Below are positions 11,196-22,849 of a stretch of DNA of 64,000 bases, piece after piece. The stretch comes from Isoperla grammatica. Taxonomy: Eukaryota > Arthropoda > Insecta > Plecoptera > Perlodidae. The notes under the pieces were generated by a model. It had not been told where the DNA came from, did not search any database, and saw nothing but the letters and a program-made list of their open reading frames with translations. Position 1 is the first letter of the stretch; every line of letters starts with the position of its first letter. A program made the translations under genes and the position numbers. The stretch lies in the NCBI GenBank assembly GCA_945910005.1, contig OX246743.1, positions 45,958,361 to 46,022,360 on the forward strand. The letters run 5' to 3'.

Positions 11196-12740
11196 TCGCC
11201 ATACTTGTCATATTTTCAAAAGCATTGCATTTGTGATTTATACTCTATCTCATACAATCTTCCATTTCGTAGTGTAATTAATTGAACTATCTAGGGTACG
11301 TTTACTGGTCACAACAATTCCGGTACTTCATTCATTCCTCTGTGAGGGGGACGATTAATCGCTAGCTAGTTGTCGTGACGCTTGCTGCCTACTTAGCACG
11401 CCTACTTACGCTCGCTGCCTACTTAGGCCGCCTTACAGTACACGTTCTTGTGTTTCACTCGAAGACATTCAATACCCAATCCTTCATGTTAATCTCACTT
11501 GATATCTCATTTCAAGGGATAAAACACTAGGAATTACAGACTTATTTCTTGTATGACGGAGGCAGAAAGGCTACTGTATTTCTTGGTGCCAATTTTAAGA
11601 CTGCGCAAAACTATCTTATTCTCGTTGCATTTTATTAAAATGTCAACTAAAACTGTACCACACTTTTGATCCAAGAATGTTCATAAATGAAGGCAGTGTA
11701 ATGTTTGTTCTTAAACTGATGATTTTTTTTAGTTTCGTTTTGTTTTTAACTAGCATTTATAACTGCCACAGGAAAGAAAATAATAACTATTCTCTGTCCG
11801 AACATGATTTCCTAACACTCGCCTTGAGATTTAATTAAATTAAATTGAATATCACCTTAGAAACAGAAAGAAAATATGTATACTTCTATAGCTGCATTTT
11901 TCAATAGCCTTACACTAATCTCGATGACAATTTTTACAGTTGTAACAATTTTTACTTCGTTATCTCTGTTGAATCTGGTAATTTAGAATAATGTCGGTTG
12001 TCTCTGGTTTAATTGGCCGCCTCGCATGAGACGTGTTGCTGTGAGAGACAACAGGTGCCAAGATGAGTGCGGCTTGGTTTCAGGGAATAAACTATATCGA
12101 GTGACGCGTTGATAGGGATGATAACACGATATGTTTGATAAGATCGATAGTGATAAGTCGATAGTACTCCCAGCGTTTAGCGACTGATTTGAGAAGCTCT
12201 AAGGAATATCTTGTAAACAGGTCATGTAGGGTTCAGAAGAATATGTTAAACATTTCTCATTGACTACTCAATTATAAACCGATGTAGCAACAATTGATTA
12301 AAGTAAAGAGTAATTTGTTTAAATGGCTGTCTTCATACCTCTTAATAATATTAATTTTCTGCTGTAATTTTAAGTTCCAATTTAAGTTTTCTATTAAAAT
12401 TACAAATGATTACATGTACATTCCAATTTCCAATCACGCAGTTCATTCTCAGTTAATAAAATGAATATAATTACAATAATGCAATATCGGAAAAAAACTG
12501 TACAAATTATAACAACGCCCCACTTTAGTACTCTGTTTTAACCACTCTTAAACGTTTGATTTGAAAGGCATTGCCAAGAAACTAGATTGTAGTACAAACT
12601 CAACGTGTGTAAGTTAGTGTTGTGTAAATAGCAGACAATTAACTATGTTTACTAGAGGTTAGTTGCCAGTTGTGTCCAACACAATACAAGTGTTGGCTTG
12701 CTCGTGTGCAATAGAATAACAGACGGTATCACTACTGATA
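11196..12740. other. Non-coding stretch, nothing recognised
   Basis: AT-rich unique sequence without long ORFs. A small internal echo, CGCTTGCTGCCTACTTAG / CGCTCGCTGCCTACTTAG, lies at about 11380-11430. Confidence 0.5.
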
Positions 12741-12757
12741 CGTCCATAAATTATGCA

Positions 12758-12846
12758 CCATAAAGTATAAACCAAGCGAGGTGTTCAGTTTCGTCCGGTC
12801 TAGTGTTTCACTCTCCCAGTGTGGGCTGTACAAGATGGTTTACGAG
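12758..12846 (+). promoter_or_regulatory. Candidate core promoter plus four-codon first exon
   Basis: CATAAAG (12759) and TATAAA (12766) lie upstream of TCAGTT (12785-12790), an arthropod-like initiator; the CATAAAG box is 28 bp from the initiator A, the TATAAA box only 21. An ATG at 12835 opens Met-Val-Tyr-Glu and is followed directly by a donor GTAACT at 12847. First exons of a few codons are known in secreted and cuticular protein genes of arthropods. No downstream exon was recognised, so this is a hypothesis. Confidence 0.22.
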
Positions 12847-13434
12847 GTAACTCATTCCACGCTACTCAAAGGATAAACGAAACTGTTTTTTACATGAAAA
12901 CGATATTTTAATAAATAATGTTAACAACTAGTATATAATATTGAAATGTATGCATATTTCGTTTCATTAATTTATACAACAATTACTACAATACTACTCA
13001 AGGTCTTAACAAGGACTGCACGTTTGTGCCATAAAACAAGCATTAATAAAACCATCAAAGGAGAACAACTTTGTTGCAATTGAATATATATATGTGTGCA
13101 TTTTGCAATTCTCTGAGGCTTGTTGCCGCGAATAATTTACTAAAGAAGGAGGCACTGACTTACCCTTGCTTACCTGACCTACCTATGTACACATATGTCC
13201 GCGAAAACTTAAGAATAAATAGATATACATATATTTATTGAAGCTGTCCGAACGTAACTAGTATCACGTTTACTAAATAGCCGAGTCAAGTTGTATTCTG
13301 TATAGTTCCAGCCATCTACTTGTAAATAGGTCCATACGGGATAATTTACGATGTTGGGTCGGATACCTGGAAACTATACCATCACAGCAGGCGTGACAAA
13401 TAAGGCTTGATGTGTTCCCAATTCAGCGGTAGAC
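12847..13434. other. Non-coding stretch, nothing recognised
   Basis: Would be intron 1 if the candidate first exon upstream is real. No acceptor/exon pair with a recognisable product was found. Confidence 0.4.
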
Positions 13435-13525
13435 TGCCTTTACAAATGTGTGAAATAACGTCGGGAATCTGATGAATTTCGTCGATACAGTGTGCTTGAA
13501 AGTGGCCGTAGATAAGGGAATGAGA
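13435..13525 (+). repeat. Dispersed repeat C, copy 1
   Basis: Aligns by eye with 52486-52572 and 61804-61890: TG(C/G)CTTTAC(A/G)AAT, then GGAA(T/C)CTG(A/T)TGA, TTTCGT, a GTGTGC-like block and GGCCGTAGATAAG. Roughly two thirds identity. The element type is unknown; no coding frame is shared. Confidence 0.7.
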
Positions 13526-14821
13526 CTAGTTACTATTGTAACTAGCAACTATTGTAACTTGTACACTTGTACTTGTGTACTTGTATTGTAACTTGTAGGC
13601 ACTGTATGTTCGTCCGTCTCGTCAGGGTGTGTAATGAGTATAGCAAGGCGGTGAACTGTCCGCATTCATTGATGTCAGTAAATACTACGTCCCGACATCG
13701 ACCCACGGCCTCGTAGTAGCAACACCCACGTCACAACCTGTTATGCATATTATTACTGAATGAATATCGTGCATCGTTTAGGGCGTTCCGCTCAGACACT
13801 TGTTTATGTTCTGCTAAATGTACCCAAGTACATTTACATAGGTAGGTACCCGACCGGAATATTAACGATTGTTGGTGTAGGAGATCTCGAAAAAAGTTAT
13901 AGTTTATTTCTAATGTTTTGAGGGACAAACATGAAATATTGCGTCTGAAAACATAGTAGTCGGGTGACTATTGAATTTTAGCCGTGACTTATAGCGATAA
14001 CGCAAGATACTACAATTCAGGAGGTTGCCGGTTAGATTAGGGTTGACACAGGACATAGAAAAAATGGAGAGTATGAATATTGGACATAACGTTTTACACA
14101 TTGTTTTTAAAACGTTTCTGGTATTGTAATCGCTAAGATTTTTATTTTGGGAACTAATTTTCAATTTATAACAAATTCCTTAATTAGTTAGCAAAGTTTT
14201 AAACCGGGTTTAATTCTTACGAAAATCCCATCCTACGAAAACCACATCATCGGTAAAATATAGTTGTAGGCGACTTCAATACTGGCGGTATCACCTCCCA
14301 ATGAAACTTTCCCGTCCCGCAGTATGTATTCAGATTTGACTCGAATGTAATTCGAAATAATTCCTTCGTCGTCGAACCAACCCAGAGTTGAACTAAAGCG
14401 AACTCGTTAAGGAAAAATAAACACGAGTGTTTGGAATTTCTTTCCCACATTGTCGCGCTTGTGTTGAATACTAATGCCCATCGTTGCCGCGCGACGCCGA
14501 GCGCGCTAGTGTCGCGGCCTAGACGCGACATCGTACGCATGCAAGTATATTGATATGTTGACTGGGCATGTATTGAGACATTGAGATATACCCCCCCTGT
14601 GAGTGCACGATGCATGAGGTATTGTCTCATTTAGGCTGCACACGCCACGCGTAGAAAGTTGTGTGAGAAAAGTTATGTCCTAAAAACGTTTCTCTATCGT
14701 TATACACGCTTAGACTGTTATCCGTTGCCGATCCCCACAACACATGAACTAATTAATTATGATACAAAAAAGTTTTCAGCCAATTTACTAATTTACCAAT
14801 AATTTTACTGCCTAAACATCG
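13526..14821. other. Non-coding stretch with a short TTGTA-rich simple repeat
   Basis: 13535-13596 is a degenerate ACTTGTAC/ATTGTAACT simple repeat. The minus-strand 127-codon ORF at 14247-14630 has no recognisable domain. A GC-rich block sits at about 14480-14535. Confidence 0.4.
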
Positions 14822-14975
14822 ATCTTTGATTGGTTATCGCTCACTCGTCGATGGTGTTCGAAGCCTACAGGGTTGGTTTAGTCACTTTAAATTAAAGTCC
14901 CCCACAGCAAATCAGTTAAGTTACTGAGTGGGTAGACTCTAAATGTGAATTTATATTTTATTTGTATGGCAATTT
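14822..14975 (+). mobile_element. SINE family 2, longest copy, forward
   Basis: A head with B-box-like TGTTCGAAGCC (about 14856-14866) is followed by AGTCCCCCACAGCAAATCAG and TACTGAGTGGGTAGACTC, then an AT-rich tail (GAATTTATATTTTATTTG). Nearly the whole block recurs in reverse orientation at 37015-37178, and its 3' part at 52226-52300, 58555-58625 and 61574-61645. Confidence 0.75.
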
Positions 14976-15756
14976 TAAATGTATGTATAATTATGATTGA
15001 AATTTGTAACGGAAAACGAATGTACAAATGGTGGTGTGTTGGCGTTTGAAGCCCATGCACATCTCTGCGTGTATGGCAACAGCACTAGGTCTTGCGGGCA
15101 CGTCTTTGTAAGATGCAAAGTGCTGCATTAATGTGGGGTGCTCGCATCAAGTGAAGGGCTCACGCGCTGAATGCACAATGAAACCCCAGCGCACTGCGAG
15201 GGGGTGGTTATTTTATAAACGCTACATCTCTGAAAGAGGGAGACACTATCAATCCAACGCATTCTGCAAGTCATGGTGTAGCGCGATCTTGTGTTGTCGT
15301 GAAGATTTCAAGCGGATTTTGCTTTATACATATTTCAATCTTACGTCGTTATCTTGCCAATAATAATGATTGATATATAATTGTAAATAGTGTTTGATTT
15401 TTAATGTTAGGTGTGCATAGTTTACACGTGACTTGACAGTGGCCATATTGGTAGCAAGATGAGCGGGGATGATTTTAAAATCTCAAGATAGCAGTGTTTA
15501 GAGAACGAAGACAAATTTAAGATAAATATCACAAAATACCAACTAACTCAATTTCTTTTTAAAAAACACACCTAATCTTCACGAAATTAGGGTGTTTTCT
15601 TTCTACTACAATTGATTTCAACTACAACAGTTTCTCCAAGACAACATACTCAAACATATCACCAGGATGGCGGGCACGCGCATGCATAGTTTTAAGATTC
15701 GTGAAACTACAAGTTTAGTTAATTTTAGTTAGTTAAGTTTTATTTTTCAAGTTAGT
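14976..15756. other. Non-coding stretch, nothing recognised
   Basis: AT-rich with a single 76-codon ORF (15133-15363) that has no recognisable domain. Confidence 0.45.
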
Positions 15757-15789
15757 CATACATACATACATAATACAATTTCAATATTT

Positions 15790-15827
15790 GTATGCCCCTG
15801 TAAGATTAATCTTGAGGCGGGGCATAC
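15790..15827 (-). other. 3' UTR hairpin of the LINE
   Basis: Perfect 9-bp stem GTATGCCCC (15790-15798) with GGGGCATAC (15819-15827) around a 20-nt loop that itself contains the perfect palindrome AAGATTAATCTT (15802-15813). It lies about 20-60 nt from the ATGT-repeat terminus. By analogy with other non-LTR elements, such a structure could be the 3' recognition site for the element's reverse transcriptase. Structure is seen; function is inferred. Confidence 0.6.
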
Positions 15828-16058
15828 GTTCTTATTATAATAGACTTTAACAGGTGTATTTGATATGATGGGACTAAGTATAATTATAATTAAACTTGGA
15901 CTAGGCCTACAAGCCCACATTTTAATGAGAAGGAACATAATAAGTTTTACACAAAACTAATGTTATTACAAACACATAAGACTATAACTAACACTACTAT
16001 GAAAAGAGGAGAACAAAATATAAATATGAGTCTTTTAGTGAACAGGACTCAAGATTTA

Positions 16059-19000
16059 TCACTTGAAGCCATTGACGGTATCGTTAATGTCTTTGATGGG
16101 AAATTTGTGGAGCCACTTTTTTAGATGAATATTGAACGTATCTTTTGATATGAGTTTACGAATTGCTACAGGAATTTGGTTGTACATCTTTATACCTATG
16201 ATCATTGCATGTCGCTGAGTAATGCCTTTGTTGATTCTGCTTTGAAATATTTTGTTGCTGGTTTTGTAACGTGTTTTAATGTTGTAGTTAATGGTGGGGT
16301 TATGGGGTAGAAAGTGTAGTTTATTAAAGTGAGCATATTTACATAGAGACAGAGCATATAGTTTACGTATTTGGTAGACACCTGCACATTCATAAACGTT
16401 TTCAGTGGGATACCGCATTTCTTTCTTGAGCATTATTTTTAAGATCATATTTTGTATTGTCTTTAAAGGTTTTATGTGGTTGTCATAAGCACCCCCCCAA
16501 TTAATGATTGCGTACTGAATAATAGACTGTACTGTTGCATAGTAGACTAGCTTTAGATTAGAAGAAGATAAAATATTTCGTAGATTGTAGAAGTTTATCA
16601 TGGAAAATCGTAGTTTTTTAATTAGTGACTGAATATGGGAATCCCATTTCAGATGTTGATCAACAATTATTCCAAGGTACGTCGTAGAGTTGGTTTTTAA
16701 TAGCGAGGGACAATCACAATTTGTGCTGGTGGGGTTGCAATTATGAGCGTGGATTTGTAATGTAGATATAATTGGTTGTGTATTTTTTCTGGGGGAAAAT
16801 GTGATGTATGTAGTTTTTTCCTTATTTAGTGTTAGTAAATTGATCATTAGCCATTTATTGACTTCCTTTAACCCATTTTCTGCTAATTTATGAACATCAT
16901 CCCAGGTTTTAGAGGAGAAAATTAAGACTGTATCATCTGCAAATGTAATAATTTTGCATCCTGCCTTTAGTGAACAGAGACTATTAATAAACACTAGAAA
17001 GAGAAGTGGTCCTAAAACAGTCCCTTGTGGTACACCGTATTTTATAATACGATTTTTACTGACCGTGTTTTGTATTTTTACCATTTGAGGTCTATTATAA
17101 AGGTAACTTTTAATTAGTTCTAAGGGAGTCCCTCTTATTCCCAGTTTGTCAAGCTTTTTAAACAAAATAAGGTGAGAGACAGTGTCAAAGGCTTTCGATA
17201 AGTCTAAGAAAACTGCGATCGCTTTTTCATTGTTGTCAATTATGGTATGAATTTCCGTAGTCAGGGTTAGTATTGCATCATCAGTGCTTCTGTTCGCCCG
17301 GAACCCGAATTGATTAGGTGAAATTAATTTATTTGATTCTAGGTAATTATAAAGCCTATGTTTAATGCATTTTTCATGTATTTTTGAGAAATTAGATAGA
17401 AGAGAGATAGGTCTGTAGTTACTGGTTAGAGTTTTATTTCCCTTTTTATATATTGGTTTAATTTGAGCAATTTTGAAAACATCAGGGTAGATTCCCGTAA
17501 CAAAGCTTTGGTTTATAATGTGTTGTAAGGGTAGGGCTATGAGATCCATAATGGTTTTAATAGTGCGAGTACTTATAAGATCAGGACCAGTAGCCGTGTA
17601 TGGTTTCATTGTTTTAATGTGATCTAAAATTTCATGTGTAGTGACTGGTTCTAGAAATATAGAATTTGGATGAAAGATGTTATCAGCTGTTTCCATTTCA
17701 TGATCAGTGGGGTCATTATCTATAACTCTCTCTATATTATTAGCCATTTTTTCTCCTATATCACTAAAGTAGTTGACGAAAGTGTCAGTGATTTCTTGTG
17801 GGTTATCTGTCAAAATCCCTGTAGAAATACTTGTTATTTTCGTTATTTCCGAATGTCTTGTGTTTTTGTTTGAGATTTCTTTGATTATGTCCCATATCTT
17901 TTTACTGTCTCCTTGAGCTTCTAATATTTTATCTCGGTAATATTGATTTTTTGTTTGTTTAATAAGTAGATTAAGGTTATTTCTGTATTTTTTATAGTAA
18001 TCTTTCAGCTCAGTGTTATTAGGGTATTTGGAGAGTTTTTTGTGCAGACTGTCACGTTTTCTTATTGAACGAATGATACCTAATGTGATCCACGGTTTAA
18101 GTTTAAAGTGATTTCTCGATTTTATTTTTCTTGTGGTAGTGACATCTGCAATGTAAGTTTGAAGAGATTTCACAAGAGATTCTGCAGCTTTACTAGGATT
18201 GATTTCTTGGAGAACTAATGCCCACTTTTCTACTTCAAGTTTTTGTCTCAACAGATCTAAGTCTACGTGGTTTACTACTTTAATTATTTTGCTGGACGAA
18301 GTTGGATTTATGTCGGACGTTATTTTGTCATCATTCTCTGTACTCGTACTTAGTGCAACACATATGGCGTAATGATCTGTAATGTTCGTTTGTAGTATTG
18401 CACCTTTAAATTTAAATTTATTATTACTAGAATTGATAAAAGCATGATCAATGCAGGTAGAAGATGATTTTGAGATTCTAGTTGGTTCGTTAATAAGTGA
18501 GTGAAAGCCGTGAGCATTTAAGTTATTTAGGTAGTCGTTGGATAATTGAGAGTTGTCCATGGTGTTAATGTTAATGTCACCTATTAGTATTTTGTTTCCT
18601 TTTGTCACTACTTTAATTTCTGATAATAATTCAGTAATAAAAGTCTTCACATCCCCTGCAGGAGATCTGTAGATAGCCATAACTGAGTATATTTCTTTAT
18701 CTATTAATGCAGTAATTTTGACAACGTTAGCTTGAGTAAATGAGTTAATTCTCGATATTTTAAGTGAATCGAAGGTTTCATCCTTGACAAGTATCGTTAA
18801 ACCGTCAAAAGTTGTTAATTTATTAGTAAAGTTAAATGTGGAATACCCATCAATGACATATTGGCATGAATCGTGTTTTAAATGAGTTTCGGTAAGGATG
18901 ATCAGATCAAATGAAACGCTACTATCCTGTAGAAGTATTAGTAGCTCGTCAAAGTGGCAGTTAATTCCCCGAATGTTTAGATGGAAAATTTTTATGCCAT

Positions 19001-19160
19001 CGCACCTTTCATATGCTACCTTAATATCATTTGCAGTTGGGCATATTATAGTTTGTTTCCTCTCATCAAATATAAAATTACAGTTATAGCTTCTATTCAA
19101 ATCAACATAGTCAGTGTTGCAGTTGATTTTAAAATTTGCCAAGACAGTTTCACTTGCCAT
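16059..19160 (-). CDS. LINE endonuclease/reverse transcriptase polyprotein (ORF2-type)
   Basis: A 1033-residue polyprotein without a stop or frameshift. Residues ~56-272 form an APE-type endonuclease: FHLNIRG (Asn62), LTETHLK (Glu91), GDININ (Asp195, Asn197), CIDHAFIN (Asp238) and the catalytic-type ITDHYAI (Asp262-His263). Residues ~510-800 form the reverse transcriptase: RPISLLS at 583, NQFGFR at 616, motif A FLDLSKAFD (Asp653), motif B YGVPQGTVLGP at 708, motif C FADD (740-743). The C-terminal ~230 residues carry the TYLGI..D.HLKW segment and the LKTIQN region usual after the RT in jockey/CR1-like ORFs. It would nick target DNA and prime reverse transcription there. All key residues appear present, so the copy may be recent. 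Finer clade (jockey, CR1, Daphne-like) is not decided. The start Met is chosen because an in-frame stop lies about 30 nt upstream. Confidence 0.95.
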   Translation of the reverse strand: MASETVLANFKINCNTDYVDLNRSYNCNFIFDERKQTIICPTANDIKVAYERCDGIKIFHLNIRGINCHFDELLILLQDSSVSFDLIILTETHLKHDSCQYVIDGYSTFNFTNKLTTFDGLTILVKDETFDSLKISRINSFTQANVVKITALIDKEIYSVMAIYRSPAGDVKTFITELLSEIKVVTKGNKILIGDININTMDNSQLSNDYLNNLNAHGFHSLINEPTRISKSSSTCIDHAFINSSNNKFKFKGAILQTNITDHYAICVALSTSTENDDKITSDINPTSSSKIIKVVNHVDLDLLRQKLEVEKWALVLQEINPSKAAESLVKSLQTYIADVTTTRKIKSRNHFKLKPWITLGIIRSIRKRDSLHKKLSKYPNNTELKDYYKKYRNNLNLLIKQTKNQYYRDKILEAQGDSKKIWDIIKEISNKNTRHSEITKITSISTGILTDNPQEITDTFVNYFSDIGEKMANNIERVIDNDPTDHEMETADNIFHPNSIFLEPVTTHEILDHIKTMKPYTATGPDLISTRTIKTIMDLIALPLQHIINQSFVTGIYPDVFKIAQIKPIYKKGNKTLTSNYRPISLLSNFSKIHEKCIKHRLYNYLESNKLISPNQFGFRANRSTDDAILTLTTEIHTIIDNNEKAIAVFLDLSKAFDTVSHLILFKKLDKLGIRGTPLELIKSYLYNRPQMVKIQNTVSKNRIIKYGVPQGTVLGPLLFLVFINSLCSLKAGCKIITFADDTVLIFSSKTWDDVHKLAENGLKEVNKWLMINLLTLNKEKTTYITFSPRKNTQPIISTLQIHAHNCNPTSTNCDCPSLLKTNSTTYLGIIVDQHLKWDSHIQSLIKKLRFSMINFYNLRNILSSSNLKLVYYATVQSIIQYAIINWGGAYDNHIKPLKTIQNMILKIMLKKEMRYPTENVYECAGVYQIRKLYALSLCKYAHFNKLHFLPHNPTINYNIKTRYKTSNKIFQSRINKGITQRHAMIIGIKMYNQIPVAIRKLISKDTFNIHLKKWLHKFPIKDINDTVNGFK

Positions 19161-19200
19161 ATGTGTACAAATGTATGCGTGTTGGCAAATTTATTATAAA

Positions 19201-21419
19201 TACAGTTTGATATAAGAAATCTTAATTAAGTGCCCGTGTGGGTAAGGAACATTTACCGATAGGAGGGTAGTACTGTATTTGTGTACCAAATAAGTACGTT
19301 AGGCCTAGGCCTATATGTAAATATAATACGAAAAACTCGGCAGGAACCTAGAAAGTTTAGTTAGTAGACCCGGCACTATGAAACACTCAGCAAGTCACCA
19401 ACCTGTTGACCTGTTGACAACAAGCCAGCGATCCACCAAGTACCGCACAGTACAAGGCCTTTGGAAATGTAAGCTTACTGTTAATCACGTGCGTGCAGTA
19501 ATTCTATGTCCGTTTTAGAATTAATCCTAACTCTTCGCTGATTATGGATTGCAATAATATTGCCGTCCTGAGTCCAGCAGTTGCGTGGGCCGATGATCTT
19601 TTGGACGTTACACAGGAGCTCGTATCTGGTACAAAATGAGTAGCATCAAATTCGCTTCGCTTGTTCGCAACGAAACGCCGACTCGTGTTGGTGATCGAGT
19701 CACCTCGTAAAATGGCGGCTCGGTTGAGTGCTCACTCTTCTTCTTCTTCTTCTTACTAGATAGGCCGTCAACAACCACCAACAACGAGAGGAATAAAATA
19801 TTGTCAAACCGAAAGACACGCACACACACGCACAGAATCAGTAACGAACGATTCCTATCTGTATTCCGATAAGAACTATTGAAAAGCTCCTGGGAAATTC
19901 GCCCCGTAAAAGCAAATGGCCGCCCCGGTCCTCAATCTATCACACGGACGTGGTGATCTTGGCTTTGATTTATCACATCGCTTGAGTTGCCGGGGACGAA
20001 ACGTTTCGCGTTTAATCAAATTTGTTTCACGCCGCGACGGGTCCGCCCCGACACTATAACCTTGAGGTGGCGCCACCCCAATAAAAACGAATAGAAATAT
20101 GTGAATGATGTAAGGATATGATAAAACGTGATGGAAGTTTTCAATTCCGAGGATGTTTATGTTATTATTTGATCGACATGGGCACGATACCGTCTTGTGC
20201 TATATTTGTATATATCTTATATATAAGGTGTGGTTGCACTTGAGCTTCTTTTCACGAATACGTGTTATGTTTTACAATATTGTTTTCCATTGCCTTGTAT
20301 AAAGTTGATAGGCTACCTTTCCACCCACCGGCGGAGTTTATCAATAGGAAACAATTTCGAAAGGCTAACAGAAATTAACTCCTTAACTCCCAATTAACAT
20401 TAAAAATAAAACAACACAACCAAATAATGACAATTAATGGTTAGTGAACCTCGAAGTAGCTATAAGAACGTCTTCCTTAGATTCTTTTGAAAAATAGGTT
20501 GCCTCTTACATACGATGATTGTTTTGTAAATAGGGCTTACCAGGTGTTTTACCTTCCCGCTTTAATTTTGTTCTTACTTTTTTAAATGTTGGACACGCTC
20601 CTCGCTCGGACTAAAATTAACTTATAACTCAATTTTACGCGCTAAACGAACCACTTAGCAACAGTTCTATGATGTGTGGATGAATGCTATGGGATAATGT
20701 TGGTGATTTGAATGCGTACCTAAGTCGCGTTGACCTCACGGATAGACTCATTAACGAGTGTTTACTTTAGATTAAGAAGACCAATATAACAGTGGAGAGA
20801 AAATGTGGGCTAGCCCTAGCTGTAAGTTAGTTCCTAATTTGTGTGTGAGTGTTAGTAATGAGTGCGTACGCATGCAGACCGTATAGCTTCCATTCAGGTT
20901 CCAATAACTGCAGCCATGCATCACCTCTATGTTCTCCGTTAGACCCAGGGTGCTAAAGAGTGCTGAGATAACTTGTTTGGAATTTAAAAATCAACACTTG
21001 TTTGTTACTGATTGTGTTTTTAGTGATAGAAATTATTACAAGAATCTTGGGGCTCAGAACTATAGCGCTGATATTGCGATGCCAATCGAGACAATTGGTT
21101 TTAAAAAAACACACACATTATAACATGTGATGTTGCTTTTATAATGTACCGGACTGTACAGTTCATTTTTAATTGGAAACATTTAGCATTTATTACAATA
21201 TTTCGACTTTTGAGGGAAGTAGTAGACTACTTATGACTCTTCTTCGGGCTCGTACTTCAGCAAGGCGAAGATAACTAATTAGTATTCAAATTATTGCTTT
21301 CAATGTTATAAGTTACATACTTAAAACTCAAAAGGATCAGTGCATAATAGTCAAATCAATTCTAAAAAAATCGAAACGTGAGTCGGTAATATCATCTCAT
21401 GATGGCATAAACGACATAT
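19201..21419. other. Intergenic DNA, nothing recognised
   Basis: Contains a short TTC tract (about 19737-19755) and a GC-richer block at 19900-20060. Short ORFs only. No ORF1 partner for the downstream LINE is visible here. Confidence 0.5.
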
Positions 21420-21495
21420 TCACCACGCCAAAACCAGGATTCGAACCAAGAACGTAGAAACTATGATTTACCAGACTAAACTGCTACAACTATAT
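21420..21495 (-). mobile_element. Degenerate tRNA-derived SINE head
   Basis: On the minus strand a TAGCAGTTTAGTCTGGTAA segment (A-box-like) is followed by a good B box, GGTTCGAATCC. Arm pairing is poor, so it is a SINE head or tRNA relic, not a working tRNA gene. Confidence 0.5.
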
Positions 21496-21946
21496 AGAAG
21501 TTGTATGTTGTAACCTATATACACAGCGTCTTCCTAGTATTTAATTATGTCTATATGGTATAAAACATCGATAACATCTATGATTTAATAAGTTTGATTT
21601 ATGTAAGCCACATTTTTAAAACACATTTTTTAATAACATATAATTTATAACATATTACGGCCTTTTGATATCTGATGTAAGATCAATCTCTAGTGAGATC
21701 TCCCCTCCCCCTCCCCCCGCTCTGCGCTCTAGACATATTCAGCGTTCCTTTGGGGAAGCTCTACCTACTTCATTGGCGATGCATTCATCATTCATCATCA
21801 TCATCCGTACTTGTGATATCATTACTCATTCGCCCCTGCCGGCCGACCAGGCAACACTCAGGCTGAGGAGATTGATTGGCGATAAACAACTCTCCACGCT
21901 CCACGGAGAAGTAGGAAGGTGGCGTTGCCTTCTTGGATACACAGGC

Positions 21947-22465
<519 letters not shown>

Positions 22466-22466
<1 letters not shown>

Positions 22467-22849
22467 TGACTATCCTATTCAGTTATAAAAACTGATTTAC
22501 AAAGGAGGACCTTAAATAAAACTAAGCTATGCAAACAATTAATAATAATGAAATCATAAATAACAATAACAACAAAAAACAAAACAAACTACTGATCTAT
22601 ATAAAATATAAATATGAAATATGAATTTGTCACTATTTTTTAAAATAATTCAATGTTTATTACTTACTGACGTGTTATGAAAATAAAGATAATATGATCA
22701 TGAAATTTTTAATGTTATTGATGATGACATGAATATACAAATTCATTGAAAGGTTACAGCGTTATTTCCCTACATTGTTTCTCTTCTACACATGCATTTT
22801 CAGATAACCAAGAAATAAATAAAGTAGGCGGATTACGGGTGCGGGTGCA
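22466..22849. other. Non-coding stretch, nothing recognised
   Basis: Strongly AT-rich, with short poly-A-like AAC and AAT stretches immediately 3' of the TTTA tract. Confidence 0.5.

Larger units (their letters stand above)
15757..19200 (-). mobile_element. Non-LTR retrotransposon (LINE), apparently full-length coding, minus strand
   Basis: The element runs right to left. It has a short leader, one 1033-codon ORF (16059-19160), a roughly 300-nt 3' UTR with a strong hairpin, and a terminal run of ATGT repeats (about 15757-15771) in place of poly-A, a known 3'-end style of several non-LTR clades. The 3' boundary is set at the ATGT run; the 5' boundary is approximate. No separate ORF1 (gag-like) was found within 1 kb upstream. 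No target duplication was identified by eye. Confidence 0.88.

Noticed and set aside
16202..19199. Small ORFs at 16202-16393, 17670-17873 and 18898-19199
   Set aside because: Shadows of the LINE ORF in other frames.
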